Positions 37,940 to 46,244 of a DNA stretch of 64,000 bases are shown one piece after another. Within the stretch, counting starts at the first letter, position 1. The number at the start of each line of letters is the position of its first letter. Below the pieces are notes generated by a model. It did no database searches. It had not been told where the DNA came from and saw only the letters and a list, made by a program, of their open reading frames with translations. Made by a program: the position numbers and the translations under genes. Source of the DNA: Chlamydia pneumoniae TW-183 (lineage in GTDB: Bacteria > Chlamydiota > Chlamydiia > Chlamydiales > Chlamydiaceae); contig NC_005043.1 of NCBI RefSeq assembly GCF_000007205.1, positions 930,001 through 994,000 on the forward strand. Direction: 5' to 3'.

Positions 37940-37959
37940 TACTTAGGAAATAGAATATT

Positions 37960-39129
37960 ATGCATCCGAAAATAGAAAAAAGAAATAGCCTTCCACTTAC
38001 GGCAGTCGCTCCTGTGTTTGAAGAATCGTATCATCCTTCTGTAGCTACAACTGTAGATTATGTAGATGCCACGACACTTTCCCGACATCTTACAGTCTTA
38101 AAAGATGTGATAAAAGAAGCTCGAAACTTAGATTTAGGGAAGGCATTCCTGACATCTATGAAACAGGGTTTTATAAATACGGGTACGGAACTTGCCATTA
38201 TACAAGCATCTCTGGCAGATCAGAGTAGTCGCGAGTCGCGTAAGAAGGAAGAGAAGATCTTCCATCAGCACTTAGGAAAGGCAGCCCCACAAGCGGCAAC
38301 AGCAACTTCAGGAGTGCAGCCTACTGCGGATCCTGTTGCTGATAAGATGCCTTTACAATCTGCATTTGCCTATGTTCTCCTTGATAAGTACATTCCTGCT
38401 CAAGAGGAAGCCCTTTATGCTCTTGGAAGGGAGTTAAACCTATCAGGATATGCGCAAAATTTATTTAGTCCTCTTTTAGATATGATTAAGAGCTTTAACT
38501 CTGCTCCTATCAACTACAATTTAGGATCGTACATATCTCAGACGAGTGGCACTGCGAATTTCGCGTATGGTTATGAGATGATTTTATCGCGCTATAACAA
38601 CGAAGTCTCTCAATGTCGCCTGGACATAGCAAGTACAGTAAAAGCTAAAGCTGCGTTAGCGAACATGTCGGCTTCTGTTAAAGCAAATGTGAGTCTGACT
38701 GATGCACAGAAGAAACAAATTGAGGATATCATTGCCAGCTATACGAAATCTTTAGATGTGATTCATACACAGTTAACTGATGTGATGACAAATTTAGCAT
38801 CCATAACCTTTGTTCCTGGTTTAAATAAATATGATCCTTCGTATCGCATTGTTGGTGGGGATTTATCTATCATTGCCTTGCAGAATGACGAGAAGGTACT
38901 TGTCGATGGTAAGGTGGATATCACGACTGCTGTGAATGAAGGAGGCCTACTTAATTTCTTCACTACAGTCCTTACGGATGTGCAGAATTATGGAGACTTA
39001 GCTCAAACGCAACAGCTGATGTTGGACTTAGAGCTTAAGGCGATGCAACAACAATGGAGTTTAGTATCTGCATCTTTGAAATTATTGAATGGGATGTATA
39101 CCACAGTAATTTCTGGATTTAAAAACTAA
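37960..39129 (+). CDS. DUF582-type candidate T3SS effector (small)
   Basis: A 389-aa paralogue of the previous protein, 20 nt downstream, corresponding to CT712. Residues about 128-389 align with the C-terminal 260 residues of its neighbour, while the N-terminal 125 are distinct (MHPKIEKRNSLPLTAVAP). Helical, soluble and without signal peptide. Tandem arrangement and shared C-terminus indicate a duplication. Its stop overlaps the porB stop tail to tail at 39126-39129. Secretion is inferred from the family; membership in DUF582 is from memory of the chlamydial orthologues. Confidence 0.8.
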   Translation: MHPKIEKRNSLPLTAVAPVFEESYHPSVATTVDYVDATTLSRHLTVLKDVIKEARNLDLGKAFLTSMKQGFINTGTELAIIQASLADQSSRESRKKEEKIFHQHLGKAAPQAATATSGVQPTADPVADKMPLQSAFAYVLLDKYIPAQEEALYALGRELNLSGYAQNLFSPLLDMIKSFNSAPINYNLGSYISQTSGTANFAYGYEMILSRYNNEVSQCRLDIASTVKAKAALANMSASVKANVSLTDAQKKQIEDIIASYTKSLDVIHTQLTDVMTNLASITFVPGLNKYDPSYRIVGGDLSIIALQNDEKVLVDGKVDITTAVNEGGLLNFFTTVLTDVQNYGDLAQTQQLMLDLELKAMQQQWSLVSASLKLLNGMYTTVISGFKN

Positions 39130-40160
39130 AACTGCAGACCTGACGTAATGTTGATAGCACGCTGATATCCCCAACGGCCTTCTACACTATAGTAGAAGTT
39201 ATTTGAGATGCAGCAGGTAGTTCCGAAGCAGAAGTTTACTCTGTCGAAGTTTGTGATTTTACGAATTTTAAATTTAAAATTCGTAAATTGCTTTTCGAGT
39301 TCTGTGAAGCTATCAGAAGGAGCTTTTCTTGAAGTATTTCCTATAGATACGGATGCATAGGGAAGCACATAGTCATTAAGATACGTAGAGATGCCGATGC
39401 TTGCAGACCATTCTTTATAGCTTAGGTTTCCATCAGTAGCATCGAAATAGATCTCGGGGTTGGCCTTGTTGTAAACGATGATATAGTTGATGGGACTGGA
39501 ACCGTGACGGTAGTCAGCGCTCACCCCTACAAAAGACACTCCATCTTTCCACAATACTTTTTGTAAACTCAGACCCCAGACAATTCCATAGTCTGACTGG
39601 ACTTCAATGAGACCATCTGTAACTTCAGATTCTGCATTTAAAGGATTTGAAGTGAAGTCTCTGTAAGCATTGAGAGGGAGGCGGTAGTACTGCTTAAGTC
39701 CTCCGACACGTGCAGTGAAGGCTATATCTAAAAGGGGAATGGCAGCTGGGGATGTTTCCTGTAGAGCTATGGTTGCAAAAACACAGCTCGAGCTGATGGA
39801 GCTGTTGTTAAGATCAAAGTCTACGTTTTTAGTTGTAGAGGTAATGGTTGGCGTTGTTCCTGTGCCTGAAGTCGTAACGGAGGTAATGACAGGGACATTG
39901 GTAATATGGGCACTTTCTGAGAAGACATAATCTCCATAGAACCCAAATTTGAGGCTTCCTGCAAGAGCAGCAAAAAGATCGTAACTATTACAAAGTTGGA
40001 AGGCACACCATCCCGTTTGCTCAGGATTCACACCTGGGAGTACTGGAGCTGCAGGGTTTCCAGCCCCTAGGGCATATACTGCGGGAGAAGATACAATCCC
40101 GAAGAACATAGAGAAGGAAAGGGTTGCTAAACGTAAATGTTTTAGCATCTTGCTATTCAT
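39126..40160 (-). CDS. porB: Outer-membrane porin PorB
   Basis: Cysteine-containing outer-membrane beta-barrel of 344 aa. In C. trachomatis PorB passes dicarboxylates such as 2-oxoglutarate, and the same is expected here. A signal peptide covers about residues 1-31 (LRLATLSFSMFFGIVSS, cleavage near YALG). The mature N-terminus resembles the MOMP family (GNPAAPVLPG, cysteines in WCAFQLCNSYD), and the chain ends in phenylalanine (ITSGLQF), the outer-membrane assembly signal. The ATG at 40160 has AAGG upstream; an ATG four codons later is an alternative. Confidence 0.92.
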   Translation of the reverse strand: MNSKMLKHLRLATLSFSMFFGIVSSPAVYALGAGNPAAPVLPGVNPEQTGWCAFQLCNSYDLFAALAGSLKFGFYGDYVFSESAHITNVPVITSVTTSGTGTTPTITSTTKNVDFDLNNSSISSSCVFATIALQETSPAAIPLLDIAFTARVGGLKQYYRLPLNAYRDFTSNPLNAESEVTDGLIEVQSDYGIVWGLSLQKVLWKDGVSFVGVSADYRHGSSPINYIIVYNKANPEIYFDATDGNLSYKEWSASIGISTYLNDYVLPYASVSIGNTSRKAPSDSFTELEKQFTNFKFKIRKITNFDRVNFCFGTTCCISNNFYYSVEGRWGYQRAINITSGLQF

Positions 40161-40313
40161 GTCAAAGGGGCCTTATTTGCTTTTAATGATTAAGTCCTCT
40201 TTACCAGATGGTATAAAAAATGTACAAATGAAAAGACAAGTGACGGGTAGGATCTTAGAATGTTGTAGGTCTCGGGTCTTTTTTTCACCTGGATTCTTTA
40301 ATTTTCTGAAAGA

Positions 40314-41318
40314 TTATAGGAACTCTTCTTTTGTATTTCTCTGTAAGAGGAGAGCAATGCCCTCTTTGAGATCAAGATTTTCATAGAGAACGCGATAGAT
40401 TCCCGTAGTGATGGGCATATCGATTTTATGATGTTTGGCGACTTGGTATGCAGAAAGTGCTGTGTAGGCTCCTTCGACTACCATCCCAATTTTTGCTTTT
40501 GCTTGTTCGAAAGTAAGACCTTGAGCAAGAAGGTGCCCGAACCGTAAATTCCGACTCGACTCTGAGAAGCAGGTAACACAAAGATCTCCAAGACCTGCAA
40601 GGCCATTTAGAGTTTCTGGTTTACAATCCATGATAGCGGCGAGTTTACGCATTTCATGCAATCCCCGGGTCACAAGGCCTGCTTTTGCATTGTTTCCAAA
40701 CGATAATCCCTCAGCAATCCCACAGGCAATAGCAATCACATTTTTCAAAGCTCCTCCGAGAGCAGCACCTTTAATATCGGTATTAGGGTAGACTCGGAAG
40801 GTGGGGAGGGAAAAAGCTTCGTGGATTTGTTTGAGAGTTTGTGAATCGTAAGCGCTGACTACGACAGAACAGGGAGAACCGTTTAGGACCTCTTTAGCGA
40901 TGGAAGGACCACTGAGATACCCTAAATATGGAGTCACGGAATCTCCAAGCACTTCGAGCATGATTTCACTGAGGAGGAGTCCTGTATTTTGCTCGATTCC
41001 CTTAGAGGTAATTACAAAGGGGACCGAGAGGTCAGTGATTTGTTTTAATTGCTCTGCTACGGGACGGATTCCTGCGGAGGTCACTCCTTCTACAATCATG
41101 AAAGCATTGTGGATCGCTTCTTTCATGTCTGTAGTGAATGAAAGGTTTGGAGAGATGACAACATTGGGAGCTAAAGGATGACGTCGTTCTTCTTGTAATT
41201 GCTTGATTAGGTCAGGGTTCCGGGACCATGCCACAACAGGATATCCCTTATTCGCAAGTAGGGAGGCTAGACAAAACCCCCAAATTCCCATACCTAAGTA
41301 GCCGATGTGTTGTTTCAT
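40314..41318 (-). CDS. gpsA: Glycerol-3-phosphate dehydrogenase [NAD(P)+]
   Basis: Makes sn-glycerol-3-phosphate for phospholipids from dihydroxyacetone phosphate. The 334-aa protein begins with the nucleotide-binding GYLGMGIWGFCLASLLA. It has the substrate and catalytic stretches GALKNVIAIACGIAEGLSFGNNAKA (shown only in part: ALKNVIAIACGI) and LAGLGDLCVTC. Its start overlaps the stop of the upstream pyrophosphorylase gene (ATGA), so the two are translationally coupled. Psd (16580) acts later in the same lipid pathway. Confidence 0.96.
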   Translation of the reverse strand: MKQHIGYLGMGIWGFCLASLLANKGYPVVAWSRNPDLIKQLQEERRHPLAPNVVISPNLSFTTDMKEAIHNAFMIVEGVTSAGIRPVAEQLKQITDLSVPFVITSKGIEQNTGLLLSEIMLEVLGDSVTPYLGYLSGPSIAKEVLNGSPCSVVVSAYDSQTLKQIHEAFSLPTFRVYPNTDIKGAALGGALKNVIAIACGIAEGLSFGNNAKAGLVTRGLHEMRKLAAIMDCKPETLNGLAGLGDLCVTCFSESSRNLRFGHLLAQGLTFEQAKAKIGMVVEGAYTALSAYQVAKHHKIDMPITTGIYRVLYENLDLKEGIALLLQRNTKEEFL

Positions 41319-42700
41319 GAGGCCTCAAAAAATGGTTCCTCGAAAAATGCTTTGTTTTCCCAATGTAGGGAAGTTGATGTTGAAGGATAATAAAAATCAG
41401 CTTCTAATTCAAATGTTGTGTTAGGAGAGAGCTTTTTTCCTGTGACTTTGTGGAAGAGTTGGCGCTCTCGGTCAGAGAGAGCTTGTCTTACTGTATCAGG
41501 GCTATGATTGCCCTCCAGATTTTTTAGGGGAGCAAAGCACTCTTGTCTAGGATACACAAGAGTTTGACAATGGTCGCTATAACAAAATAGATCAAAGATA
41601 AACTCTTCAAATTTCCAAGCATTTTTCTCATTTAAGGAGGTATGGCCTAGTTGCTTGGCATGCTTGTGGACTTTATACAGGGGCAGCTGTTGGTAGGCGG
41701 CGTGGCGGATAAAGTCCATGGAGAGACAGTAAAGACCGATATTTGCAAGGCAGTATTTTAATTTTCCATCTTCATTAAGAGCGAATCTCTCGTTTTGGGG
41801 AATTTCAGAGTATTCGATAACAGAAGTTTTTCCAGAATCATGAGATTTTACAAGAATACCCACATCTTCAATAGCAGTTTGACGTAGAGCCGCTTTTATG
41901 GTTACCTCGTTGTTAGACATCGCATGGAATCCACAGAGTTCTACGTCAAAAGGAAGCGCTAAAGGATTGTCAATGGGGATCACACTTACCATTTCTATGC
42001 CAGCATTTTTCCATTTCTCCCATACTCCTGAAGTATAGAGAAGGGTAGCTATACAACCGTTGCCATTCGGACCAAGAGCTAGAGTGTCCATATCTTCAAG
42101 AAATAGGTCTCCAGATAGGGTGAGGAGGGGCCAAAGTGGTTGGCAGAAAAAATCCACCTGATTTGGATCTAGGTGGAAGTAGTCGTTGGATTCAAAAAAA
42201 GAACGTGTTTGTCGGGTATTCAAAGGAGAGGTCATGAATGCTAGAGGAAGAGGTTGACCTGCAAGTTTACTTGCAGCACGTACCTTTTCTGCTACCAACT
42301 GAAACAGCGGCTTCTTTTTAATAGGAGAAACAGGGAATAACCCTTTAGGGCCATCGCACTTCAATCTTGAGCCTTGTCCCCCTGCCAGGACTACACAGGC
42401 AACTTTTTTCTCTTTAAGTAGCGTAGTTCCTGCATGAGCTCGTTCTGGATCTTCTCCTGAAGAGGCAAATGACGTTATCGGATGAAAATCTTTAAGAATT
42501 GCTGTTGGTGAGGAAAGCAGTTGCTGTTGCTTACGAAAAAAATCAATATCTACAGAGGTGAGCTGCTGAAAAAGTCTTTGTTGTTGTTTTGGAGAAAGGG
42601 AGGGCCAGATATCTAATATATGTTCTTGATTTATGGCTTTGAGCTTATCTGCTAGAGAGTTTACATGCATAGCAGAGGGCGAATATACCGATTCAGTCAT
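41315..42700 (-). CDS. UDP-N-acetylhexosamine/UDP-glucose pyrophosphorylase, eukaryote-like
   Basis: Nucleotidyltransferase of the UDPGP family, 461 aa. The signature LAGGQGSRLKCDGPKG and the later NAWKFEEFIFDLF resemble eukaryotic UDP-N-acetylglucosamine pyrophosphorylases rather than bacterial GlmU or GalU. The likely reaction is sugar-1-phosphate plus UTP to UDP-sugar; the sugar cannot be told from sequence. It precedes gpsA with a 4-nt overlap, and follows the fliJ-like gene by 11 nt, so it may be read as the tail of the fliF-H-I-J operon. Confidence 0.85.
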   Translation of the reverse strand: MTESVYSPSAMHVNSLADKLKAINQEHILDIWPSLSPKQQQRLFQQLTSVDIDFFRKQQQLLSSPTAILKDFHPITSFASSGEDPERAHAGTTLLKEKKVACVVLAGGQGSRLKCDGPKGLFPVSPIKKKPLFQLVAEKVRAASKLAGQPLPLAFMTSPLNTRQTRSFFESNDYFHLDPNQVDFFCQPLWPLLTLSGDLFLEDMDTLALGPNGNGCIATLLYTSGVWEKWKNAGIEMVSVIPIDNPLALPFDVELCGFHAMSNNEVTIKAALRQTAIEDVGILVKSHDSGKTSVIEYSEIPQNERFALNEDGKLKYCLANIGLYCLSMDFIRHAAYQQLPLYKVHKHAKQLGHTSLNEKNAWKFEEFIFDLFCYSDHCQTLVYPRQECFAPLKNLEGNHSPDTVRQALSDRERQLFHKVTGKKLSPNTTFELEADFYYPSTSTSLHWENKAFFEEPFFEAS

Positions 42701-42711
42701 TACAGTTAGCC

Positions 42712-43080
42712 TTACGTTCCTATCTCTTGATCCTTAGAATACTTATTGTTCTTGATCTTTTCGATGATTTTTCTGCGGTTTATTAATTCCTGGAGTTGTT
42801 GGTGATGGATTTCAAGAAAGCGAAGAGATTCGCTCTGTTGTTTATAAAGAGATGATTGTAATGTTTTTAAGTATTCTAGGAGTATATCATAATGTTTTAT
42901 GTTATCTCGAGAAATAAAATGCTCATAACGTTCCAGGTGTAAATCAGCAATCCTTTTATTTGTAGCTTGAATATTTCGTGATACTGTTAAAGCTAAGCGC
43001 TTCTGATTATGAAGGGTATCTAAATATTTATGGATTTTTACTTTTAAGATTAAAGATAGGCTCCCAAGTCGATCTCTCAT
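42712..43080 (-). CDS. FliJ/SctO-like stalk protein
   Basis: A 122-aa, strongly helical and charged protein, almost entirely coiled coil (for example RIADLHLERYEHF and FLEIHHQQLQELINRRK). Its start overlaps the fliI stop (ATGA). A small coiled-coil gene directly after the flagellar or T3SS ATPase is normally the central stalk FliJ/SctO/YscO, so that role is inferred from position and shape. Sequence alone does not prove it. Confidence 0.65.
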   Translation of the reverse strand: MRDRLGSLSLILKVKIHKYLDTLHNQKRLALTVSRNIQATNKRIADLHLERYEHFISRDNIKHYDILLEYLKTLQSSLYKQQSESLRFLEIHHQQLQELINRRKIIEKIKNNKYSKDQEIGT

Positions 43081-44378
43081 GAGTCTGCTAATGCCTCGAG
43101 CTGTTTTAATGTATTGTCTAAGTAACAGTAACTAGACAAGGGTTGCGCTAGGAAGGCTTTGATGCTGGGAAGGAGCTTCACTGCTTTATCTAACTCTTCA
43201 TCTTGACCGGGAGTGTAAGCTCCTAGATGAATGATATCTAAAGCTTCATTATATACCTTAAGTAGTGAACGAAGTCTTTCTGCAGCTGCATAATGATGGG
43301 GAAGTGCTAGTGCTTGTGCTGACCGAGAAAGACTTGATAAAATATCGATTGGGGGGGAGGCTAAGGCTTTACCTTGGCTTGTTAGGAAAAAGTGTCCATC
43401 CAACAGCGATTTTAAATAGTCTGTAAAAATATCAGGATGCTTCGGGTAATATAAAATCGCATACAGAGCTGTTATGGACCCCTTGTCATTGTTTCCGGCA
43501 CGTTCTGTAAATTCAGATACATGGTGAAAGACAGAGGCGGCATATTGGTGCGCAGAGAGTGTTTCTCCTCGCGCTAAAGCGACTTCTTGGAGTGCAGCGA
43601 TCCATCGGGATAAAGAGTCCATAATAAATAAGACTTCATGGCCTTGCTCTCGAAAATATTCTGCTATTGTCATAGCCGCTCGCCCTGCGATTACTTTTGT
43701 TGGTGCAGTCTCATGGGCAGGTGCTGCAATGATGATCGTACGCTGCTGTTTCAGGGCATTGCTATGCTTCTCTATGTATTCTCGGACTTCGCGTCCCCGC
43801 TCTCCAATTAAAGCAATCACATTGATTGTAGATTTTGATCCTAAAGCGATTGCTGAGAGCAGTGAAGACTTCCCACTTCCTGGCTCAGAGAAAACTCCAA
43901 TACGCTGTCCTTTCCCTAAGGTAAGAAATGCATCGATTGCTTTAATCCCTGTAGGGAAGATCTGATCGATAGGTTGTCTCATCATAGGGGATGGCGGTAG
44001 AGACAGAAGAGGTTTTCGATGTGTTTTAGGAAGGTCCTCTTTCTTGTCAATAGGGTTGCCGAAAGCATCTAAGACTCTCCCTAAAAGATGATCTGAGAGA
44101 TGTAGAGAGGGGGGGCGGCGTAAAGGAAGGACTTCTGTTCCAAGAGCTACAGAGTGTAACGGAGATAGGGACATGAGAAGTGTCGTGTGATTGTGAAAGC
44201 CAATCACTTCAGCAAGAAGATTCGGATCTTTGGTTGAGGAAATTTTGCAGAGCTCCCCCAGGCATGCAGAGAGCCCATCGACCTCAATAAGATTTCCAGA
44301 GACCTTAGATAATAGACCACAGGCACGGTAGGGCTGCCAGTTATGAATATGAAGTTTTTCTTTATTTAGATGATTCAT
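43077..44378 (-). CDS. fliI: Flagellar-type export ATPase FliI
   Basis: Hexameric ATPase of the FliI/SctN family, 433 aa. Walker A is SEPGSGKSSL (around residue 170), Walker B is VLFIMDSLSRW, and the signature SVFHHVSEFTERAG is present. Chlamydiae have a separate T3SS ATPase, so this is the flagellar-type paralogue kept without a flagellum; in C. pneumoniae it has been reported as an active ATPase that interacts with T3SS proteins. Its start overlaps the FliH-like stop by 4 nt and its stop overlaps the fliJ-like start. Confidence 0.94.
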   Translation of the reverse strand: MNHLNKEKLHIHNWQPYRACGLLSKVSGNLIEVDGLSACLGELCKISSTKDPNLLAEVIGFHNHTTLLMSLSPLHSVALGTEVLPLRRPPSLHLSDHLLGRVLDAFGNPIDKKEDLPKTHRKPLLSLPPSPMMRQPIDQIFPTGIKAIDAFLTLGKGQRIGVFSEPGSGKSSLLSAIALGSKSTINVIALIGERGREVREYIEKHSNALKQQRTIIIAAPAHETAPTKVIAGRAAMTIAEYFREQGHEVLFIMDSLSRWIAALQEVALARGETLSAHQYAASVFHHVSEFTERAGNNDKGSITALYAILYYPKHPDIFTDYLKSLLDGHFFLTSQGKALASPPIDILSSLSRSAQALALPHHYAAAERLRSLLKVYNEALDIIHLGAYTPGQDEELDKAVKLLPSIKAFLAQPLSSYCYLDNTLKQLEALADS

Positions 44379-44911
44379 GCTGTCAAAACAGAAAGTAGAT
44401 GGTCTAGTTCTTCGCTGATTTCTTGTCTCAGAATTCCGTTAGGGGTTTCTATTTTGAATCCTGATCGTCTACAAGAAGTGTCAGGGAAAAACTCAGCATG
44501 CTTAATCATGGGGAGTTCGTGGGTGGAGATCCAATCTGTAAGTGTTTTGAGATCCTCGGGATGGAGAAATACTTTGATGGGAGTCAGAGATCTTAATGTC
44601 GTATGTCTTTGGAGCGCGGTAGAGAGGAGCAGGGCCAGTTCTTGAGGATTTTCTAGCTTCTTATAGAGAAATTTTTCACAGATGAGAAGAGCCAGTTCTA
44701 GTAGGTCGGGTTTTAGCTGTTGTACTGTTTTTTCGACTTCACTAAGTAGGTGAATGGATAGCTTGCGAAAGAGATGAACTAACGAATGGAGTTCTTGGCT
44801 TGCCTTATCATTCGGATCTTCGGGAAGACTTGTAGGTTCTGTATCCCAAGGATCATGTGGATGAGGAAGGTGAGATTGAGAAAGCGAACCAGGAGATTGT
44901 GGTGTTGTCAC
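44375..44911 (-). CDS. fliH: FliH/SctL-like ATPase regulator
   Basis: A 178-aa protein between fliF and fliI, the usual place of fliH. The N-terminal 40 residues are Pro/His/Ser-rich (PHPHDPWDTEP); the middle is helical, and the C-terminal half has the FliH-type pattern ending RSGFKIETPNGILRQEI, comparable to PGGCIIE in SctL at 932. It probably holds FliI in an inactive dimer or anchors it. Start is GTG at 44911; it begins 16 nt after the fliF stop. Naming rests on position plus weak similarity. Confidence 0.75.
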   Translation of the reverse strand: MTTPQSPGSLSQSHLPHPHDPWDTEPTSLPEDPNDKASQELHSLVHLFRKLSIHLLSEVEKTVQQLKPDLLELALLICEKFLYKKLENPQELALLLSTALQRHTTLRSLTPIKVFLHPEDLKTLTDWISTHELPMIKHAEFFPDTSCRRSGFKIETPNGILRQEISEELDHLLSVLTA

Positions 44912-44927
44912 AAGAAATACCTAATTC

Positions 44928-45953
44928 TTAAAGTTTATATTTCAGCACTTGATGTTTGAGATCTTCGGGTAATCTGTTTAATAAGGCTTCTGCTTTCTTA
45001 GGGTCCAGGTACGAAAGAATTAAAGCTATTTTTTCTGGAGATTCCTTTTGTATAATCTCTAACAGCTTTGAGATATTTATGCCTCGTTTTATTTTCCTAG
45101 GTTCGGGGGAGACTCTCTCATAAGCGTGTCTTGCGAGGTAGAAACTAGCTAAAGCAACAATCATCAAGCTTATGACAAGAATCATACTCCCGATTAGAAC
45201 TTTTGCTGGGAACGATTTTTTATTCTGTAAACGAGCGAAAGGGAGGGTTTCTATGACAATATCATAGGAGTCGTCATAGTTTTGATAGAGGTAGTGTTTA
45301 GTATGGGCTACAATCTTTTCGGATTCTTCTTTGGTTAAATGAGCAATATAATTTTCATTTAAAGTGAGCTGTAATGTGGGCTTCTCTGCTTTTGCGTGAT
45401 ACGCAAGAGCAAAGTGTTCCTTGGGGAAAATTTTCCCCAGGTAATTTTCTAATGTATGGATGAACAGAGAATTTACAGTTATAGATTCAGGAATATAGAG
45501 GTTCCCTAAGTTGTCAGATAGGGATATATGTTCTCGTTTCAACCCAGGAAGACTGCTGCATAGATAGTCTGTAATTGAGAAGAGTAGTGAAGGAGTTAGG
45601 GACTCTTCTTTTCTTAAAGTAAGAATGACAGAGAGATGCAGAGGAGACATGACGTCATCTTCTGTAGACAGAGCAATGGCAACTTTTGCAGATGCAATGG
45701 GATGGAAGGAGGTCAGATCTTTTTCTAACTGCTCTTTTTTTGTTAGAGATTCTATGAGCTTGGGGTTCCCCATTTGTGTGAGCTTCAGCCAATTGCCAGA
45801 AGTTTTTTCTGTTTTAACTTGAGTAGGGGCTAAGGATGGGTTCGAGGATCTTCCAAATAAAATAGCACAACTCACCACCCCACCTATTAATAGGCATCCT
45901 AGGGGAGAAATCCCCAAAGCGGTAAGTTTTTTTGCCAAATTTTGAAAAAACAC
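44928..45953 (-). CDS. fliF: Short FliF (MS-ring) protein with a FliG-like C-terminus
   Basis: Flagellar MS-ring family protein of 341 aa, far shorter than the usual 550 or so. One membrane helix is near the N-terminus (about 14-34, LGCLLIGGVVSCAILFG) and one near the C-terminus (about 251-275). The region between has a YscJ/FliF ring domain (AKVAIALSTEDD, LPGLKREHISL). After the second helix, residues about 295-341 (ESPEKIALILSYLDPKKAE then LLNRLPEDLKHQVLK) match the FliG middle-domain motif, so the protein looks like a FliF-FliG' fusion. Start is GTG at 45953 with GAAGGA 5 nt upstream. First gene of the fliF-H-I-J operon. Confidence 0.88.
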   Translation of the reverse strand: MFFQNLAKKLTALGISPLGCLLIGGVVSCAILFGRSSNPSLAPTQVKTEKTSGNWLKLTQMGNPKLIESLTKKEQLEKDLTSFHPIASAKVAIALSTEDDVMSPLHLSVILTLRKEESLTPSLLFSITDYLCSSLPGLKREHISLSDNLGNLYIPESITVNSLFIHTLENYLGKIFPKEHFALAYHAKAEKPTLQLTLNENYIAHLTKEESEKIVAHTKHYLYQNYDDSYDIVIETLPFARLQNKKSFPAKVLIGSMILVISLMIVALASFYLARHAYERVSPEPRKIKRGINISKLLEIIQKESPEKIALILSYLDPKKAEALLNRLPEDLKHQVLKYKL

Positions 45954-46244
45954 AAGAGTCCTTCATAAAAATAAACGAAACCTATGGCATTGTTGCCATC
46001 GTATTCTTCTCTATCAAAAAGTAGGAATTATTGACAATTGCATCTCCTCTTAGGATTTAGGACTTGGAAAATTTTGAATGAAAATTTTAGAGCCTACATT
46101 CCAAAGAATGGTTAGAGAAGGATTTTAAGTTGCTAGAGGTTGAATTTGTTGGAATCAAGAACACGTGAAATGAAAGCCTCTACAATGATAGAGACTCGTA
46201 TTTAGGAATGTAGGGATTTCTACTAAAAGAAGTTGGGGGGATGG
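45954..46244. other. Intergenic region upstream of fliF
   Basis: About 290 bases between the nifU stop and the fliF start, both minus-strand. It must hold the fliF promoter. A small hairpin ATGGCA-TTGT-TGCCAT lies at 45984-45999. No gene or strong terminator was recognised. Confidence 0.4.
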
